DNA from: Bacteroidota bacterium
Lineage (GTDB): Bacteria; Bacteroidota; Bacteroidia; Sphingobacteriales; Sphingobacteriaceae
DNA: 64,000 nt
Reading direction: 5' to 3'
NCBI GenBank assembly: GCA_023450085.1
Contig: JAEXHI010000030.1
Coordinates: 496,001 to 560,000 of the forward strand
The notes beneath the pieces were generated by a model. It did no database searches, was not told where the DNA came from, and worked only from the letters and a program-made list of their open reading frames with translations. A program made the position numbers and the translations under genes. Shown one piece after another: positions 26,303 through 37,200 of this stretch. Each line of letters opens with the position of its first letter. Position 1 is the stretch's first letter.

Positions 26303-29300
26303 ATGTCAAAAAAAACATTTTTACTACTCATATTATTTGTGAGTAGTACACGGCTTGTGTACGGCCTAGCAGAAAATTATGCCCGTCATGTCGACGCAAT
26401 ACATGCCCCAATAAAGGAGGCTATGCAATATCAGTCTTTATCGGTTGCCTTGTTAAACATCGAAAAAACTTATAAAGCTTCTATAATGTTTGATAGCAAA
26501 CGTGCTGATAATGTTAAAGTCAAAGTTGAAAGTATTAATAGCTCTGACGGCTTAGAAAAAACATTAAAAAAGTTACTAGCACCAGTAAATATTAATTACA
26601 AAAAAATTAGTGATAAGTTTTATGTAATTAACTTTAATGAGGAAAATACCGAGAACCAATTTTTAGTGCCATCAACTAAACCGGTTTCAAACGTAAATTT
26701 GCAAACAGATGTATCTAAGATAATTCCAACGCCTGCTTTTGCAGACCTTATAGTTACTGGTACAGTTACAGATGGCACTAATGGTGAGGTTTTACCAGGA
26801 GTTACTATCAAAGTAAAAGGCACTGCAATTTCTACAAGTACTGACGGAAAAGGAAAATATACTGTCAAATTTCCGGAAAGAGATACTTTAACGTTCTCCT
26901 ACATCAGCTTCACAACAAAAGAAGTTGTTGTTGAAAGTTCAAGAACTCTAAATGTTGAACTTATGCCTGATCAACAAAAATTAAATGAAATTACTGTCGT
27001 AGGTGTTGGCTATGGAACACAAAAAAAAAGAAACTTAACAGGTTCTATTGCTTCAATCTCTGCAAGTGATATCAAAGATATCCCAGTAATGAGCTTTGAA
27101 AATGCTATTCAAGGTCAAATTCCAGGTGTTCAAGTACAAGAACCAAGTGGCGAGCCAGGTGCTGCTACTACTATTCGTGTTCGTGGTATCGGATCTATAT
27201 CCGCTGGTAACGAACCATTATACGTTGTAGATGGTTTCCCGGTATCAAAAAATGTAGAGTCAGCTACACAAGGTGATGTATCTAAAAGAATCGTTGCCTT
27301 CAGGCCAGCTCCTTCTAACCCGCTAGGTACAATAAGTCCTGGAGATATTCAATCTGTTGAGGTATTAAAAGATGCTGCTGCAGCGGCAATTTATGGATCA
27401 AGAGGGTCAAATGGTGTAATTATCATTACAACTAAAAAAGGAAGAAGAGATGGTGGCAGTACTATTAATTTTGACTCATATTATGGAGTACAAACCTTAG
27501 CTAACAAAGTTGATTTAATGAATTCAGCTGAATTAACGGATTATGTTTTAGATGCAAAAAACAATGCTTACTTACAAGATTTTCCTAATGCTAGCAGAAA
27601 TGACCCTAACTCTGTAAGATATGCTAGAAGTACAAATACTAGTTATTATATCCCTTTAGACTTTGCCAGTCCAACCGGCGTAGACACGGATTGGCAAGAT
27701 GTGTTATTTAAAAATGCAGGTATCCAATCTTACAATTTATCTTTATCTGGCGGTAACGAAAAATTAGGTTATTACGTTTCTGGCAACTACTATAACCAAG
27801 ATGGTATTATTGACAAAACTGGTTTCAAACGTTATAGCTTTAGAATTAACATAGAGGCTAATCCGGTTAAAAACTTAAAAGTAGGTGCTAATTTAAATCC
27901 ATCTTTTACCAATCAAGCGAAAGGATCAACTAGCGCTCCTTATTTTGCTGATCCTCCAGGTGCAGTGTATACCGCCTTAGTTACTTCGCCTACCGTTAGG
28001 CCATATTTACCTGATGGAACCATTAACCAATCAAATAACCAAAGTCACTTAAATACAGAGAACGGAACAGGAGCTAACATGACCGCATCTAGTAATCCAT
28101 TAGCTGTTGTTAGGTATATTCATGATGATTTAGCGCAATTTAGATCTTTCGCTAACGCTTATGGAGAATACACCATTTTAGATGGTTTAAAGTATAAAAT
28201 CATGTTAGGTACTGATGTTAATCAATACAACAGAAAGTACTATAGAGAGAAAGCCTTTTTAGATCGTGCGGCAACGGCAGGTGTTCCTTACGGGCAATCC
28301 AACTCATCTTTAGAAACCAATTGGTTGGTAGAAAATACACTAACCTATGATAAAACCTTCGGTCGTCACAGTCTTTCTGCTGTTGCTGGTTACACAGCAC
28401 AAAAAGATAAGATTAGAAACAACCAAGTACAAGCAGAAAATTTCCCAGACGATTTAGTTCAAACAGTAAGTGGTGGACAAGTTACCGGCGGAACTGCTAC
28501 TGAAGAGGAATGGTCTTTAGTTTCTTATTTAGGTCGTGTAAACTACGCTTTCAAAGGCCGTTATTTATTAACAGCAACAATAAGGTCTGACCGTGCTTCA
28601 CGTTTTGGAGAAGGGAACAAAGTAGGTTATTTCCCATCAGTTTCCGCTGGTTGGAGAATATCCGATGAGAACTTTATGAAAAGTTTAACTTTCATTAGTG
28701 ATTTAAAAATTCGTGCCAGTTGGGGTAAAACAGGTAACTTCCTAATTCCAAACTATGCTTCTATTGGTTTATTAAATCCTTATAACTATGTTTTTGGAAA
28801 TGTAATATCAAACGGTATTGCGCCAACAACTCCTAGTAACCCTAATTTAACTTGGGAAAAAAATACCCAAACTGATATCGGTCTTGATATGAGTTTCTTG
28901 AAAAACAGAATTTTTGTTTCGGCAGATTTCTACAGAAAATTAACTTCAGATTTGTTGTTAAATGTACAGATCCCTGCAGCAATTGGTTTTGGTAACACTA
29001 ATCCATTGCAAAACATTGGTGAAGTAGAAAATAAAGGTTTCGAGTTTTCATTAACCACTCATAATATGGTTAATAAATTTACTTGGATTACTGATATTAA
29101 CTATTCCACTAATAGAAATAAGGTATTAAAATTAGGGATTTCTGGAGATCCGATTTTAAGTTCTGGCGGTGCGGGTATCCGTCACATTACTCGCATTGGA
29201 GATCCAATTGGCAGTTATTATGGTTATGTTGTTGAAGGTATTTACCAAACACAACAAGAAATTGCTAATGCTCCAAAAGATGCATTGGCCCCGAAGCCAG

Positions 29301-29896
29301 CACCTGGTGATTTCAGGTTTAAAGATGTGAACGGCGATGGTGTTATTAATGCCAATGATAGAACTGTAATTGGAAACTATCAGCCTAAGTACACTTTCGG
29401 TATTACCAACAGATTTACTTTCAAAGGAATGGAATTAAGTTTCTTAATTCAAGGTGTAGAAGGTGCAAAAGTATTAAACTTAACCAGAAGACACTTAGGA
29501 AACGGAGAAGCGAATACCAACTCTTACGCATTTGAAAAAAACAGATGGAGGTCTCCAGAGCAACCTGGTGACGGCAAAACGCCGAGAGCGGATAGACTGG
29601 GTGATTTACACGGATTTAATAACAGGCCTTCAAGCTACCAGGTAGAAGATGCATCATACATACGCTTAAGAAACGTAACTTTTGCATACTCCATACCTAA
29701 AAAAGTTGTAGGGAAGTATTTTTCATCTATTCGTGTGTATGCCTCTGGAACTAACTTGTTTACCAAAACAAATTACATAGGCTACAACCCTGAAGTAAAC
29801 AACCAATCAACAGTAAGTGGTGTTCAAGGCGAAGATTACGGTGCTTATCCATTATCTAGAAATTTCACTTTTGGAATTAATGCTTCATTTAAATAA
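26303..29896 (+). CDS. SusC/RagA-type TonB-dependent receptor with STN signalling domain
   Basis: A 1197-residue outer-membrane glycan importer. After the signal sequence, an STN (secretin/TonB N-terminal) domain spans about residues 45-115 (LSVALLNIEKTYKASIMFDS), the module that signals to FecR. A carboxypeptidase-like domain follows (VTGTVTDGTNGEVLPGVTIKVKG), then the SusC plug with LNEITVVGVGYGTQKKRNLTGSI, VRVRGIGSISAGNEPLYVVDG-type sequence and the hallmark ILKDAAAAAIYGSRGSNGVI. The barrel ends in FTFGINASFK with terminal hydrophobics. It is followed 26 bp later by its SusD partner. The STN domain plus the sigma and FecR genes make it a substrate-sensing transducer. Confidence 0.96.
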   Translation: MSKKTFLLLILFVSSTRLVYGLAENYARHVDAIHAPIKEAMQYQSLSVALLNIEKTYKASIMFDSKRADNVKVKVESINSSDGLEKTLKKLLAPVNINYKKISDKFYVINFNEENTENQFLVPSTKPVSNVNLQTDVSKIIPTPAFADLIVTGTVTDGTNGEVLPGVTIKVKGTAISTSTDGKGKYTVKFPERDTLTFSYISFTTKEVVVESSRTLNVELMPDQQKLNEITVVGVGYGTQKKRNLTGSIASISASDIKDIPVMSFENAIQGQIPGVQVQEPSGEPGAATTIRVRGIGSISAGNEPLYVVDGFPVSKNVESATQGDVSKRIVAFRPAPSNPLGTISPGDIQSVEVLKDAAAAAIYGSRGSNGVIIITTKKGRRDGGSTINFDSYYGVQTLANKVDLMNSAELTDYVLDAKNNAYLQDFPNASRNDPNSVRYARSTNTSYYIPLDFASPTGVDTDWQDVLFKNAGIQSYNLSLSGGNEKLGYYVSGNYYNQDGIIDKTGFKRYSFRINIEANPVKNLKVGANLNPSFTNQAKGSTSAPYFADPPGAVYTALVTSPTVRPYLPDGTINQSNNQSHLNTENGTGANMTASSNPLAVVRYIHDDLAQFRSFANAYGEYTILDGLKYKIMLGTDVNQYNRKYYREKAFLDRAATAGVPYGQSNSSLETNWLVENTLTYDKTFGRHSLSAVAGYTAQKDKIRNNQVQAENFPDDLVQTVSGGQVTGGTATEEEWSLVSYLGRVNYAFKGRYLLTATIRSDRASRFGEGNKVGYFPSVSAGWRISDENFMKSLTFISDLKIRASWGKTGNFLIPNYASIGLLNPYNYVFGNVISNGIAPTTPSNPNLTWEKNTQTDIGLDMSFLKNRIFVSADFYRKLTSDLLLNVQIPAAIGFGNTNPLQNIGEVENKGFEFSLTTHNMVNKFTWITDINYSTNRNKVLKLGISGDPILSSGGAGIRHITRIGDPIGSYYGYVVEGIYQTQQEIANAPKDALAPKPAPGDFRFKDVNGDGVINANDRTVIGNYQPKYTFGITNRFTFKGMELSFLIQGVEGAKVLNLTRRHLGNGEANTNSYAFEKNRWRSPEQPGDGKTPRADRLGDLHGFNNRPSSYQVEDASYIRLRNVTFAYSIPKKVVGKYFSSIRVYASGTNLFTKTNYIGYNPEVNNQSTVSGVQGEDYGAYPLSRNFTFGINASFK

Positions 29897-29921
29897 ATCT
29901 GTTAATCTAAAATTCTGAAAA

Positions 29922-31301
29922 ATGAAAAAGAAATTTATATATATCTTATTTTCAGCCGCCATTTTCAGCAGCTGTAGTAAAGAATTTACAGATCTAAGCC
30001 CCATATCACAACGTAACGTAAATTCGTTTTACAAAACTGGTAGTGATATGGTGATTGCTACCAATGCTGCCTACAAGGCGCTTCAAATGAATGGTGCATA
30101 TAACCAGAGCTATTGGATTATGAACGAAATGCGTTCTGATAATACAGATGGCGGAGCTGATATTACGGGTTTAGGGGCAGACCTAAACGCAATTGATAAT
30201 TTTAGCGAAAATGCAGCTACCGCAGAATTAATTACCAATTCGTATCTAGATACTTATGTAGGTATTAACCGCTGTAATATTGTTTTAAGCAGAATAGACC
30301 CAGTAGAAATGGATGCTGCACTAAAAAACAGACTTATAGGCGAAGCTTTATTTTTAAGATCTTTATTCTATTATAATTTGGCAGTTAATTTTGGCAGAAT
30401 ACCATTGGTATTAAAAGAAATTACTGTTGAAGAGGGTAGAAGTTACCCGCAAACTCCAGCCGCCGATGTGTATGCTCAATTGGTTAAGGATTTAGCTATT
30501 GCAGAAACCAATTTACCATTAAGATATACTGGCGCTGATGTGGGTAGAGCAACAAAGGGTGCTGCAGCAACTTTATTAGGTAAAATTTACCTAACAATGG
30601 GTAATAAAGCAGCTGCCGTTGCTCCTTTAAGAAGAGTTAAAGACAATTACGGCTATTCATTAGTGGCTAACTACCAAAATTTATGGGGTATCGCAAATAA
30701 AAACAATGTAGAATCTATCTTCGAAGTGCAGTATAAAGGTGGAGGTACCAACACAGGCAATGCTTTCACCAATGCCTTTTCTCCATTAATGATCCAAAGT
30801 ACAGGAGCATATAAAAATAGACCAACAGCACAAATGGAAGCCGCATATGAAGTTGGAGATGCAAGAAAAGCAATTTCTATGAACCCGATAAACGGTCCTT
30901 TGAATGCAGGTAGGTTTATTTTAAAGTATGGAACTACAACTGCGTACAATGAAGGTGATGCAGATTACAATTTTGTTGTTCTTCGCTATGCCGATGCATT
31001 GTTAATGCTTGCCGAAGCATTGGGAGAGGGAACTGAAGGTTATGACTTAATAAACCAAGTTAGACATCGTGCAAAATTAACTAACGATATTAGTGCAGCC
31101 ACACCTGGGACGTACGCAGAGAAACTACTACAAGAAAGAAGAGTTGAATTGGCGTTTGAGAACCACAGATGGCCAGATTTACTGCGATTTGGTAAAGCAG
31201 CAGAGTTCTTAACTGTTCAAGGTAAAAAACCTAGATTATTATTCCTAATTCCTCAACGCGAATTGGATATTAACAAAACCTATACTCAAAACCCTCTGTA
31301 A
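29922..31301 (+). CDS. SusD/RagB-type glycan-binding lipoprotein
   Basis: The surface lipoprotein lid of the SusC pore. A lipobox is visible at the N terminus (LFSAAIFSSCSKEFTDL; Cys at about residue 18). TPR-like helices follow, with the conserved stretch LIGEALFLRSLFYYNLAVNFGRIPLV and, later, the C-terminal signature RYADALLMLAEAL ... INQVRHRA ... LLQERRVELAFENHRWPDLLRFG. At 459 residues it is slightly short for the family (commonly 500-600), compatible with a small ligand-binding loop region. It is transcribed with the SusC gene (26-bp gap). A perfect stem-loop separates it from the deacetylase gene. Confidence 0.95.
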   Translation: MKKKFIYILFSAAIFSSCSKEFTDLSPISQRNVNSFYKTGSDMVIATNAAYKALQMNGAYNQSYWIMNEMRSDNTDGGADITGLGADLNAIDNFSENAATAELITNSYLDTYVGINRCNIVLSRIDPVEMDAALKNRLIGEALFLRSLFYYNLAVNFGRIPLVLKEITVEEGRSYPQTPAADVYAQLVKDLAIAETNLPLRYTGADVGRATKGAAATLLGKIYLTMGNKAAAVAPLRRVKDNYGYSLVANYQNLWGIANKNNVESIFEVQYKGGGTNTGNAFTNAFSPLMIQSTGAYKNRPTAQMEAAYEVGDARKAISMNPINGPLNAGRFILKYGTTTAYNEGDADYNFVVLRYADALLMLAEALGEGTEGYDLINQVRHRAKLTNDISAATPGTYAEKLLQERRVELAFENHRWPDLLRFGKAAEFLTVQGKKPRLLFLIPQRELDINKTYTQNPL

Positions 31302-31315
31302 AATTCAAAAATTTC

Positions 31316-31348
31316 AGTCTGCTAATGCTATATATAGTTTAGCAGACT
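31316..31348 (+). promoter_or_regulatory. Intergenic stem-loop after susD
   Basis: AGTCTGCTAA, a 13-nt AT-rich loop, TTAGCAGACT: a perfect 10-bp stem without a T-run. It fits an RNA processing or stability element that sets unequal expression of the SusC/D genes and the downstream enzyme, not a full terminator. Confidence 0.6.
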
Positions 31349-31365
31349 AAATAATTTAAAAAACT

Positions 31366-33861
31366 ATGATTAGAGCTTTTAAAAAGATGTCAATATCCCT
31401 GTTGGCCTCCTTTTTTTTAGGTGCTGCTGTTTACGCACAGCAGCACCCACCTAAGCCAGATGCAGGAAAGTTGCTTCAAGATCTAAAAAAATTAAACGTT
31501 TTAGGTAACGTTTTATATTTGGCAGCGCACCCTGATGATGAAAATACTACATTGATCGCCTACATGGCAAATGAGAAGAAATATTTCACAGGCTATCTTT
31601 CTCTTACCAGAGGTGATGGTGGACAAAATTTAATCGGTTCGGAAATCCGCGAAAAACTTGGTGTAATCCGTACACAAGAATTACTTCAGGCCCGTAGAAC
31701 CGATGGTGGTCATCAGTATTTTACTAGAGCTAATGATTTTGGATTTTCTAAAAACCCAGAAGAAGTATTTAGTATTTGGAACCGCGAAAAATTATTGGCA
31801 GATGTGGTTTGGGTGATTCGTAATTTCAAACCAGATGTAATTATTACTCGTTTCCCGAAAGATTCACGTGCTGGCCACGGACAACATAGTGCATCCTCTA
31901 TTTTAGCGGAAGATGCTTTTGTCGCAGCGGCAGATCCTAAAAGATTTCCAGATCAACTGAAACACGTATCAACTTGGCAGGCGAAGCGTTTAGTTTGGAA
32001 CATTAGTTCTTGGGCTTTTAGAGATCCAGAAGCGTTTAAAAAAATTGCACCATCATTAGTAAAAGTTGACGTAGGCGTTTACAATCCACTCATAGGAAAG
32101 TCTTATGGCGAAATTTCTGCTTTAAGTCGCAGTATGCATAAAAGCCAGGCTTTTGGAACAACAGGTACGCGTGGTAGCAGTTTCGACTATTTCGAACATA
32201 CTTTGGGTGTGAAAGCTAAAATAAATTTGTTTGAAGATATTAATACAACTTGGACAAGAGTGCCAAATAGTGTGAAAGTGCAAGAAGCAATCAATAAGGC
32301 TATTACCTCTTATAATCCATCAAATCCGTCTTCGGTCGTGCCCGCATTATTAACAGCTCGCACTGAAATGTTGAAGCTGCCAAACTCGTTTTGGAAGGAT
32401 AGAAAATTGGAAGAAATACAGGAGGTTATTAGAACAGCTACAGGCTTATATATAGAAGCTACGGCAGCTAGTTTCTATATCGTACCGGGCGGAAAATTAG
32501 AAGTTGAAACGGAAGTGATTAACCGTTCTCCAATTGCCGTGTCTGTTAAGAGCATTAGTTTCCCTTTCCAAAAACAAGATTCTACCGTTAACAATACCTT
32601 GGTAAACTCTGTTGGTAAAAAATACAATGCTGTTGTTTCAGTGCCAATTAACTTAAGCTATTCGCAACCATATTGGTTACAAAAGCCTGATACTTTAGGT
32701 ATGTTTGATATTGTTAATCAATTTGATGTTGGCTTACCAGAAAATACCCCACCAGCAAATGTTTTAATAAAATTAAATATCGGCGGACAAGACTTCAACT
32801 TCAAAATACCTGTAGTTTTTAAACACAATGATTTAGTGTATGGAGAACTGTATCAAGCTTTATCTGTTAGCCCTCCTGTTTTCGCAAATATTGCAGAAAG
32901 TGCCTATATCTTTTCTGATAACGAACCTAAACAGGTAACTGTTTATGTAAGAGCTGGTAAAGCAAATGTTAAAGGCGAAGTTACCTTAAAGCTTCCGGAA
33001 GGTTGGAAAACTTCCCCTGTTTCAGTTGAAGTTAACTTGGTGAAAGAACAATCAGAAGAAGCGATAAACTTTAAAGTAACTCCACCAGAAAATGCACAAG
33101 TTGCGGATTTTCAGGCCGTAGTTACAGTTGATGGCAAAACTTATAATAGAGGGATTGTTCAAATTACATATAAACACATTCCTGAACAAGTTTTATATCC
33201 ATTAAATATCGCTAAAGCAGTAAAATTAGATATTCAAACTAAAAACAAAAATATTGGATATCTAGCGGGTGCAGGTGATGAAGTGCCAAGAAGTTTACAA
33301 CAAATTGGTTATATTGTTACGATGCTGAAAGATGCTGACATTAACCAAGAGACTTTAAGCAAGTTTAATGCGATTATTGTTGGTATTAGAGCTTATAATA
33401 TGTTAGATAGAATTAATTTCTATCACGATCATTTAATGGAATATGTTAAAAATGGCGGGAACGTAATTGTTCAATACAATACAAACTCTGATTTAAAAAC
33501 TAATCCAGGTCCTTATCCAATGAAAGTTTCTACAGATAGAGTAACTGTAGAAGGCGCTGAGGTAAGAGTATTATTGCCTGATCATCCAGCTTTAAATACG
33601 CCTAATAAAATTACCAAAGCCGATTTTGACGGATGGGTACAAGAAAGAGGCTTATACTTTCCTAATGAATGGGATAGCCGATATCAAGGGTTAATTTCTA
33701 TAAATGATCCAGGAGAAACGCCTAAAAACAGTAGTATATTGGTTGCAAAATACGGAAAAGGAAATTTTGTTTATACCGGTATTTCTTGGTTTAGACAACT
33801 ACCTGCAGGTGTACCTGGAGCGTACCGTATTTTTACCAATCTCATTTCTTTAGGTCAGTAA
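31366..33861 (+). CDS. Exported PIG-L (LmbE-like) deacetylase, multidomain
   Basis: An 831-residue exported protein (signal MIRAFKKMSISLLASFFLGAAVYAQ in two pieces around residue 25). The PIG-L zinc deacetylase domain covers about residues 45-290. The metal/catalytic motif AAHPDDE is at residues 53-59, LSLTRGDGGQNLIG follows, and a later GHGQHSAS provides the second His. PIG-L enzymes remove N-acetyl groups from GlcNAc-type sugars. The C-terminal 500 residues are beta-sandwich-like and end in a glutamine-amidotransferase-like fold region (VGIRAYNMLDRINFYHDHLMEYVKNGG in part). It is the last gene of the glycan locus and suggests an N-acetylated sugar in the substrate. Confidence 0.85.
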   Translation: MIRAFKKMSISLLASFFLGAAVYAQQHPPKPDAGKLLQDLKKLNVLGNVLYLAAHPDDENTTLIAYMANEKKYFTGYLSLTRGDGGQNLIGSEIREKLGVIRTQELLQARRTDGGHQYFTRANDFGFSKNPEEVFSIWNREKLLADVVWVIRNFKPDVIITRFPKDSRAGHGQHSASSILAEDAFVAAADPKRFPDQLKHVSTWQAKRLVWNISSWAFRDPEAFKKIAPSLVKVDVGVYNPLIGKSYGEISALSRSMHKSQAFGTTGTRGSSFDYFEHTLGVKAKINLFEDINTTWTRVPNSVKVQEAINKAITSYNPSNPSSVVPALLTARTEMLKLPNSFWKDRKLEEIQEVIRTATGLYIEATAASFYIVPGGKLEVETEVINRSPIAVSVKSISFPFQKQDSTVNNTLVNSVGKKYNAVVSVPINLSYSQPYWLQKPDTLGMFDIVNQFDVGLPENTPPANVLIKLNIGGQDFNFKIPVVFKHNDLVYGELYQALSVSPPVFANIAESAYIFSDNEPKQVTVYVRAGKANVKGEVTLKLPEGWKTSPVSVEVNLVKEQSEEAINFKVTPPENAQVADFQAVVTVDGKTYNRGIVQITYKHIPEQVLYPLNIAKAVKLDIQTKNKNIGYLAGAGDEVPRSLQQIGYIVTMLKDADINQETLSKFNAIIVGIRAYNMLDRINFYHDHLMEYVKNGGNVIVQYNTNSDLKTNPGPYPMKVSTDRVTVEGAEVRVLLPDHPALNTPNKITKADFDGWVQERGLYFPNEWDSRYQGLISINDPGETPKNSSILVAKYGKGNFVYTGISWFRQLPAGVPGAYRIFTNLISLGQ

Positions 33862-33884
33862 AATTTCAAAAAACTAAATATAAA

Positions 33885-33914
33885 GCTAGCAGAACGGTAA
33901 CAAGTTTTGCTAGC
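33885..33914 (+). other. Stem-loop after the glycan locus
   Basis: GCTAGCA ... TGCTAGC is an inverted repeat 23 bp past the deacetylase stop, without a T-run. The 379-bp gap 33862-34240 otherwise holds the strong terminator at 34074-34115 and AT-rich sequence with no gene I can support. Confidence 0.45.
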
Positions 33915-34073
33915 CCTATTAAACTAAAAAATTAACTTAAACGTGCAAAAAATATTCAAAAACGAACTTAATTGTTAATGTGTGTTGCTGTAGTTGTGTT
34001 TGCTAAAAGTGAAAAAGAATTTGATGAGGAAAAATATCAATTAGCAACTAATCAAGTTTAATTATAACCTAAT

Positions 34074-34115
34074 AATCAAAAAGAGGTAATTGGTAACAAT
34101 TACCTCTTTTTGATT
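34074..34115. terminator. Perfect 18-bp palindromic terminator
   Basis: AATCAAAAAGAGGTAATT, loop GGTAAC, and its exact complement. A-rich and T-rich arms make it able to end transcription in either direction. It separates the glycan locus from the amidohydrolase pair. Confidence 0.85.
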
Positions 34116-34240
34116 ATGCTCTTTATTACAAGCTCCTTTTTTAAAATTCAGTGTGGCTTTTTTTGTAAAAAGTAAGATATAGTAAAAATAAGTTCTGATT
34201 TATAAATAGCTTTAAGCTTTCTAAAACATTAACTAACAAC

Positions 34241-37200
34241 ATGAAGAAAATTTTACTAGCGCTTGCGTTGGTGTTTTCTGCTGTATTTGCATTTTCGCAA
34301 CAAACGTTTCCTGTAAACGGTTCAGCTGATGTGCGGTCGGGGCAATATGCCTTAACCAATGCAACTATTGTGGTAAACGCTAACCAAACCATCAGCAATG
34401 GTACGTTGCTGATTAAAAACCAAGTGATCCAGTCAGTGGGTAGTGGTACCGCAATTCCTAAAGGATACGTGGTGATTGATTTAAAAGGAAAGTACATTTA
34501 TCCTTCGCTGATAGACGCTTTCAGTAGCTACGGTTTGCCAGAAGCTCAACGTGGTGGTGCAACCATGGGTTTTGGCGGTCAACGTCAATCTATTTTTACC
34601 TCTACAAAAAAAGGAGCTTACAATTGGAATGCAGCTATCAGACCAGAAACAGAGGTAAAAGCCGTTTTTGCGATAGACAGTAAAAAAGCAGATGAACTGC
34701 GCAAAGCTGGATTTGGTAGTGTAAACGTAATCAGTCGTGATGGTATTGCTCGCGGAACATCAGCGGCAGTGACACTGAATGATGAATTTGAGCACAAGGT
34801 TTTCTTGAAAGACCAAACTGCGGCCAACTATTCTTTCAACAAGGGGACTTCCTCAAATGACTACCCAACTTCATTAATGGGTTCTATCGCATTATTGCGT
34901 CAAACCTATTTGGATGCCGCTTGGTACAAAGGTCAAAAAGAAGAATACAACATCTCCTTAGAGGAATTCAATAAACAACAAAATTTACCTCAAATTTTTG
35001 AGGCCGATGGATGGCAAAATATCCTACGTGCCGATAAAATAGGTAAAGAGTTTGGCAAACAATATATCGTTAAATCAAATGGCGATGAATACCAACGTAT
35101 CGATGCGGTAAAAGCAACTGGTGCTAGTTTGATCATTCCAATCTCTTATCCAAAAGCCTACGATGTAGAAGATCCAGCGGAAGCTAGAAGTGTGAGTTTG
35201 GCGCAAATGAAAGCATGGGAAATGGCTTCGTCAAACCCAGGTATTTTAGAAAAAGCAGGTGTTAATTTTGCGCTTACCGCTTTTGGCTTGGATAATACCC
35301 GTGAGTTTTGGGCAAATATCCGCACAGCGATAGAAAACGGATTGACTGAAAAACAAGCGTTACTTTCTGTGACTGAAGTGCCTGCCAAAATGCTGGGCAT
35401 TAGCGATAAAGTGGGCTCTATTGAAAAAGGTAAATTGGCCAACTTCCTAATTACTTCAGATAATTTATTCAAAAGCAGCAATATCATCCACGAAAACTGG
35501 GTGCAAGGCAAACGTTACATCGTTAGCAAAATGGATGTAAGCGACCTGAAAGGTGTTTATAACTTAAACGTAGATGGTGTTGGAACATTGACCTTAAAAA
35601 TCACTGGACCTACAACTGCTGCTATTGAAAGAACAGGTGCTGATAGCGTAAAAACTACAGGTACTTTTGCTCGCAGCGGCGACTGGGTGACTTTAAACTT
35701 CAACTTAAAGAAAAACCCTAAAGGTGATGTTCGTTTAACAGGATATATTTCTTCAGAGTCACCAATTGCCATGCAAGGCGAATCGGCTTTAAGTGATGGA
35801 ACCGAAGGTAAATGGACGGCTACTTTTAAAGAGGCAGCTAAAGAAATGCCAAAAAGAGAAGAGCCTAAGCCAGCTCTTGCAGCTAATGGATCTCTAATTT
35901 ATCCATTCCAAGCTTTTGGTAACGAAGCTTTGCCAAAAGTAGAAACCGTGTTGTTGAAAAATGCAACCGTTTGGACCAATGAAAAAGATGGTATCCTTCC
36001 AAATACGGATGTGCTTTTAGAGAATGGTAAGATCAAAGCGGTAGGTAAAAACTTGGCTGCGGGTTCGGCAAAAGTAATTGACGCTACTGGAAAACACGTT
36101 ACTCCTGGTATTATCGACGAACATTCGCATATTGCAGGTACAGGCGGTATCAACGAAGGTGCGCAATCTGTTTCTTCGGAAGTGCGTATTGGTGATATCA
36201 TCAACTCGGAAGATGTGAATATCTATCGTCAGTTGGCTGGTGGAGTAACTACTTCTCAAATCTTGCACGGTTCGGCAAATCCAATCGGTGGCCAATCGCA
36301 ATTGATCAAGTTACGTTGGGGCAAGTTGCCAGAAGAATTGAAATTTGCTGGTGCTGATGGTTTCATCAAATTTGCATTGGGCGAAAACGTGAAGCAAAGC
36401 AATTTCGGTAGCGGACAGCGTTTCCCTGTAACTCGTATGGGTGTAGAGCAAACTTTTGTAGATGCTTTTACCCGTGCTAAAGACTATGAAGCGGCATTAA
36501 AAGTAAAAGGAAATAATGTGCGTAGAGATTTAGAATTAGATGCCTTGGTAGAAATTCTGAACAACAAACGTTTCATCACTTGTCACTCTTATGTGCAGTC
36601 TGAAATCAACATGTTAATTCACGTGGCAGATAGCTTAGGCTTTAAAATCAATACTTTCACTCACATTCTAGAGGGATATAAAGTAGCGGATAAAATGAAA
36701 GCTCACGGTATTGCTGCTTCTACTTTCTCTGACTGGTGGGCCTATAAATTCGAAGTGGCAGAAGCTATTCCTTACAATGGAAAGATCATGCACAACGTAG
36801 GAATCACTACAGCCTTTAACTCCGATGACGCGGAGATGGCTCGTCGTTTAAACCAAGAAGCTGGTAAAGCGGTATTGTACGGTGGCGTTCCAGAAGAAGA
36901 AGCTTTCAAATTTGTAAGCTTAAACCCAGCTAAAATGCTTCATATTGATGATAAAGTTGGAAGTTTAAAAGTAGGTAAAGATGCTGACGTAGTAGTTTGG
37001 TCAGATAATCCACTATCGATTTACGCCAAAGCTGAAAAAACTTTTGTAGACGGTGTTTTGTATTGGGATATCGATAAGGATGCTCAAAAATTAAAACAAC
37101 AACAAGTAGAAAGAGCTAGGTTGATTCAAAAAATGTTAGACAGTAAAAATAAAGGTGGAAGAACTCAACGTCCAATGGGCATGACTTCTACGCTGTACAA

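Noticed and set aside
34618..36301. Minus-strand frames opposite the double amidohydrolase gene
   Set aside because: Antisense shadows of a long, clearly coding frame.
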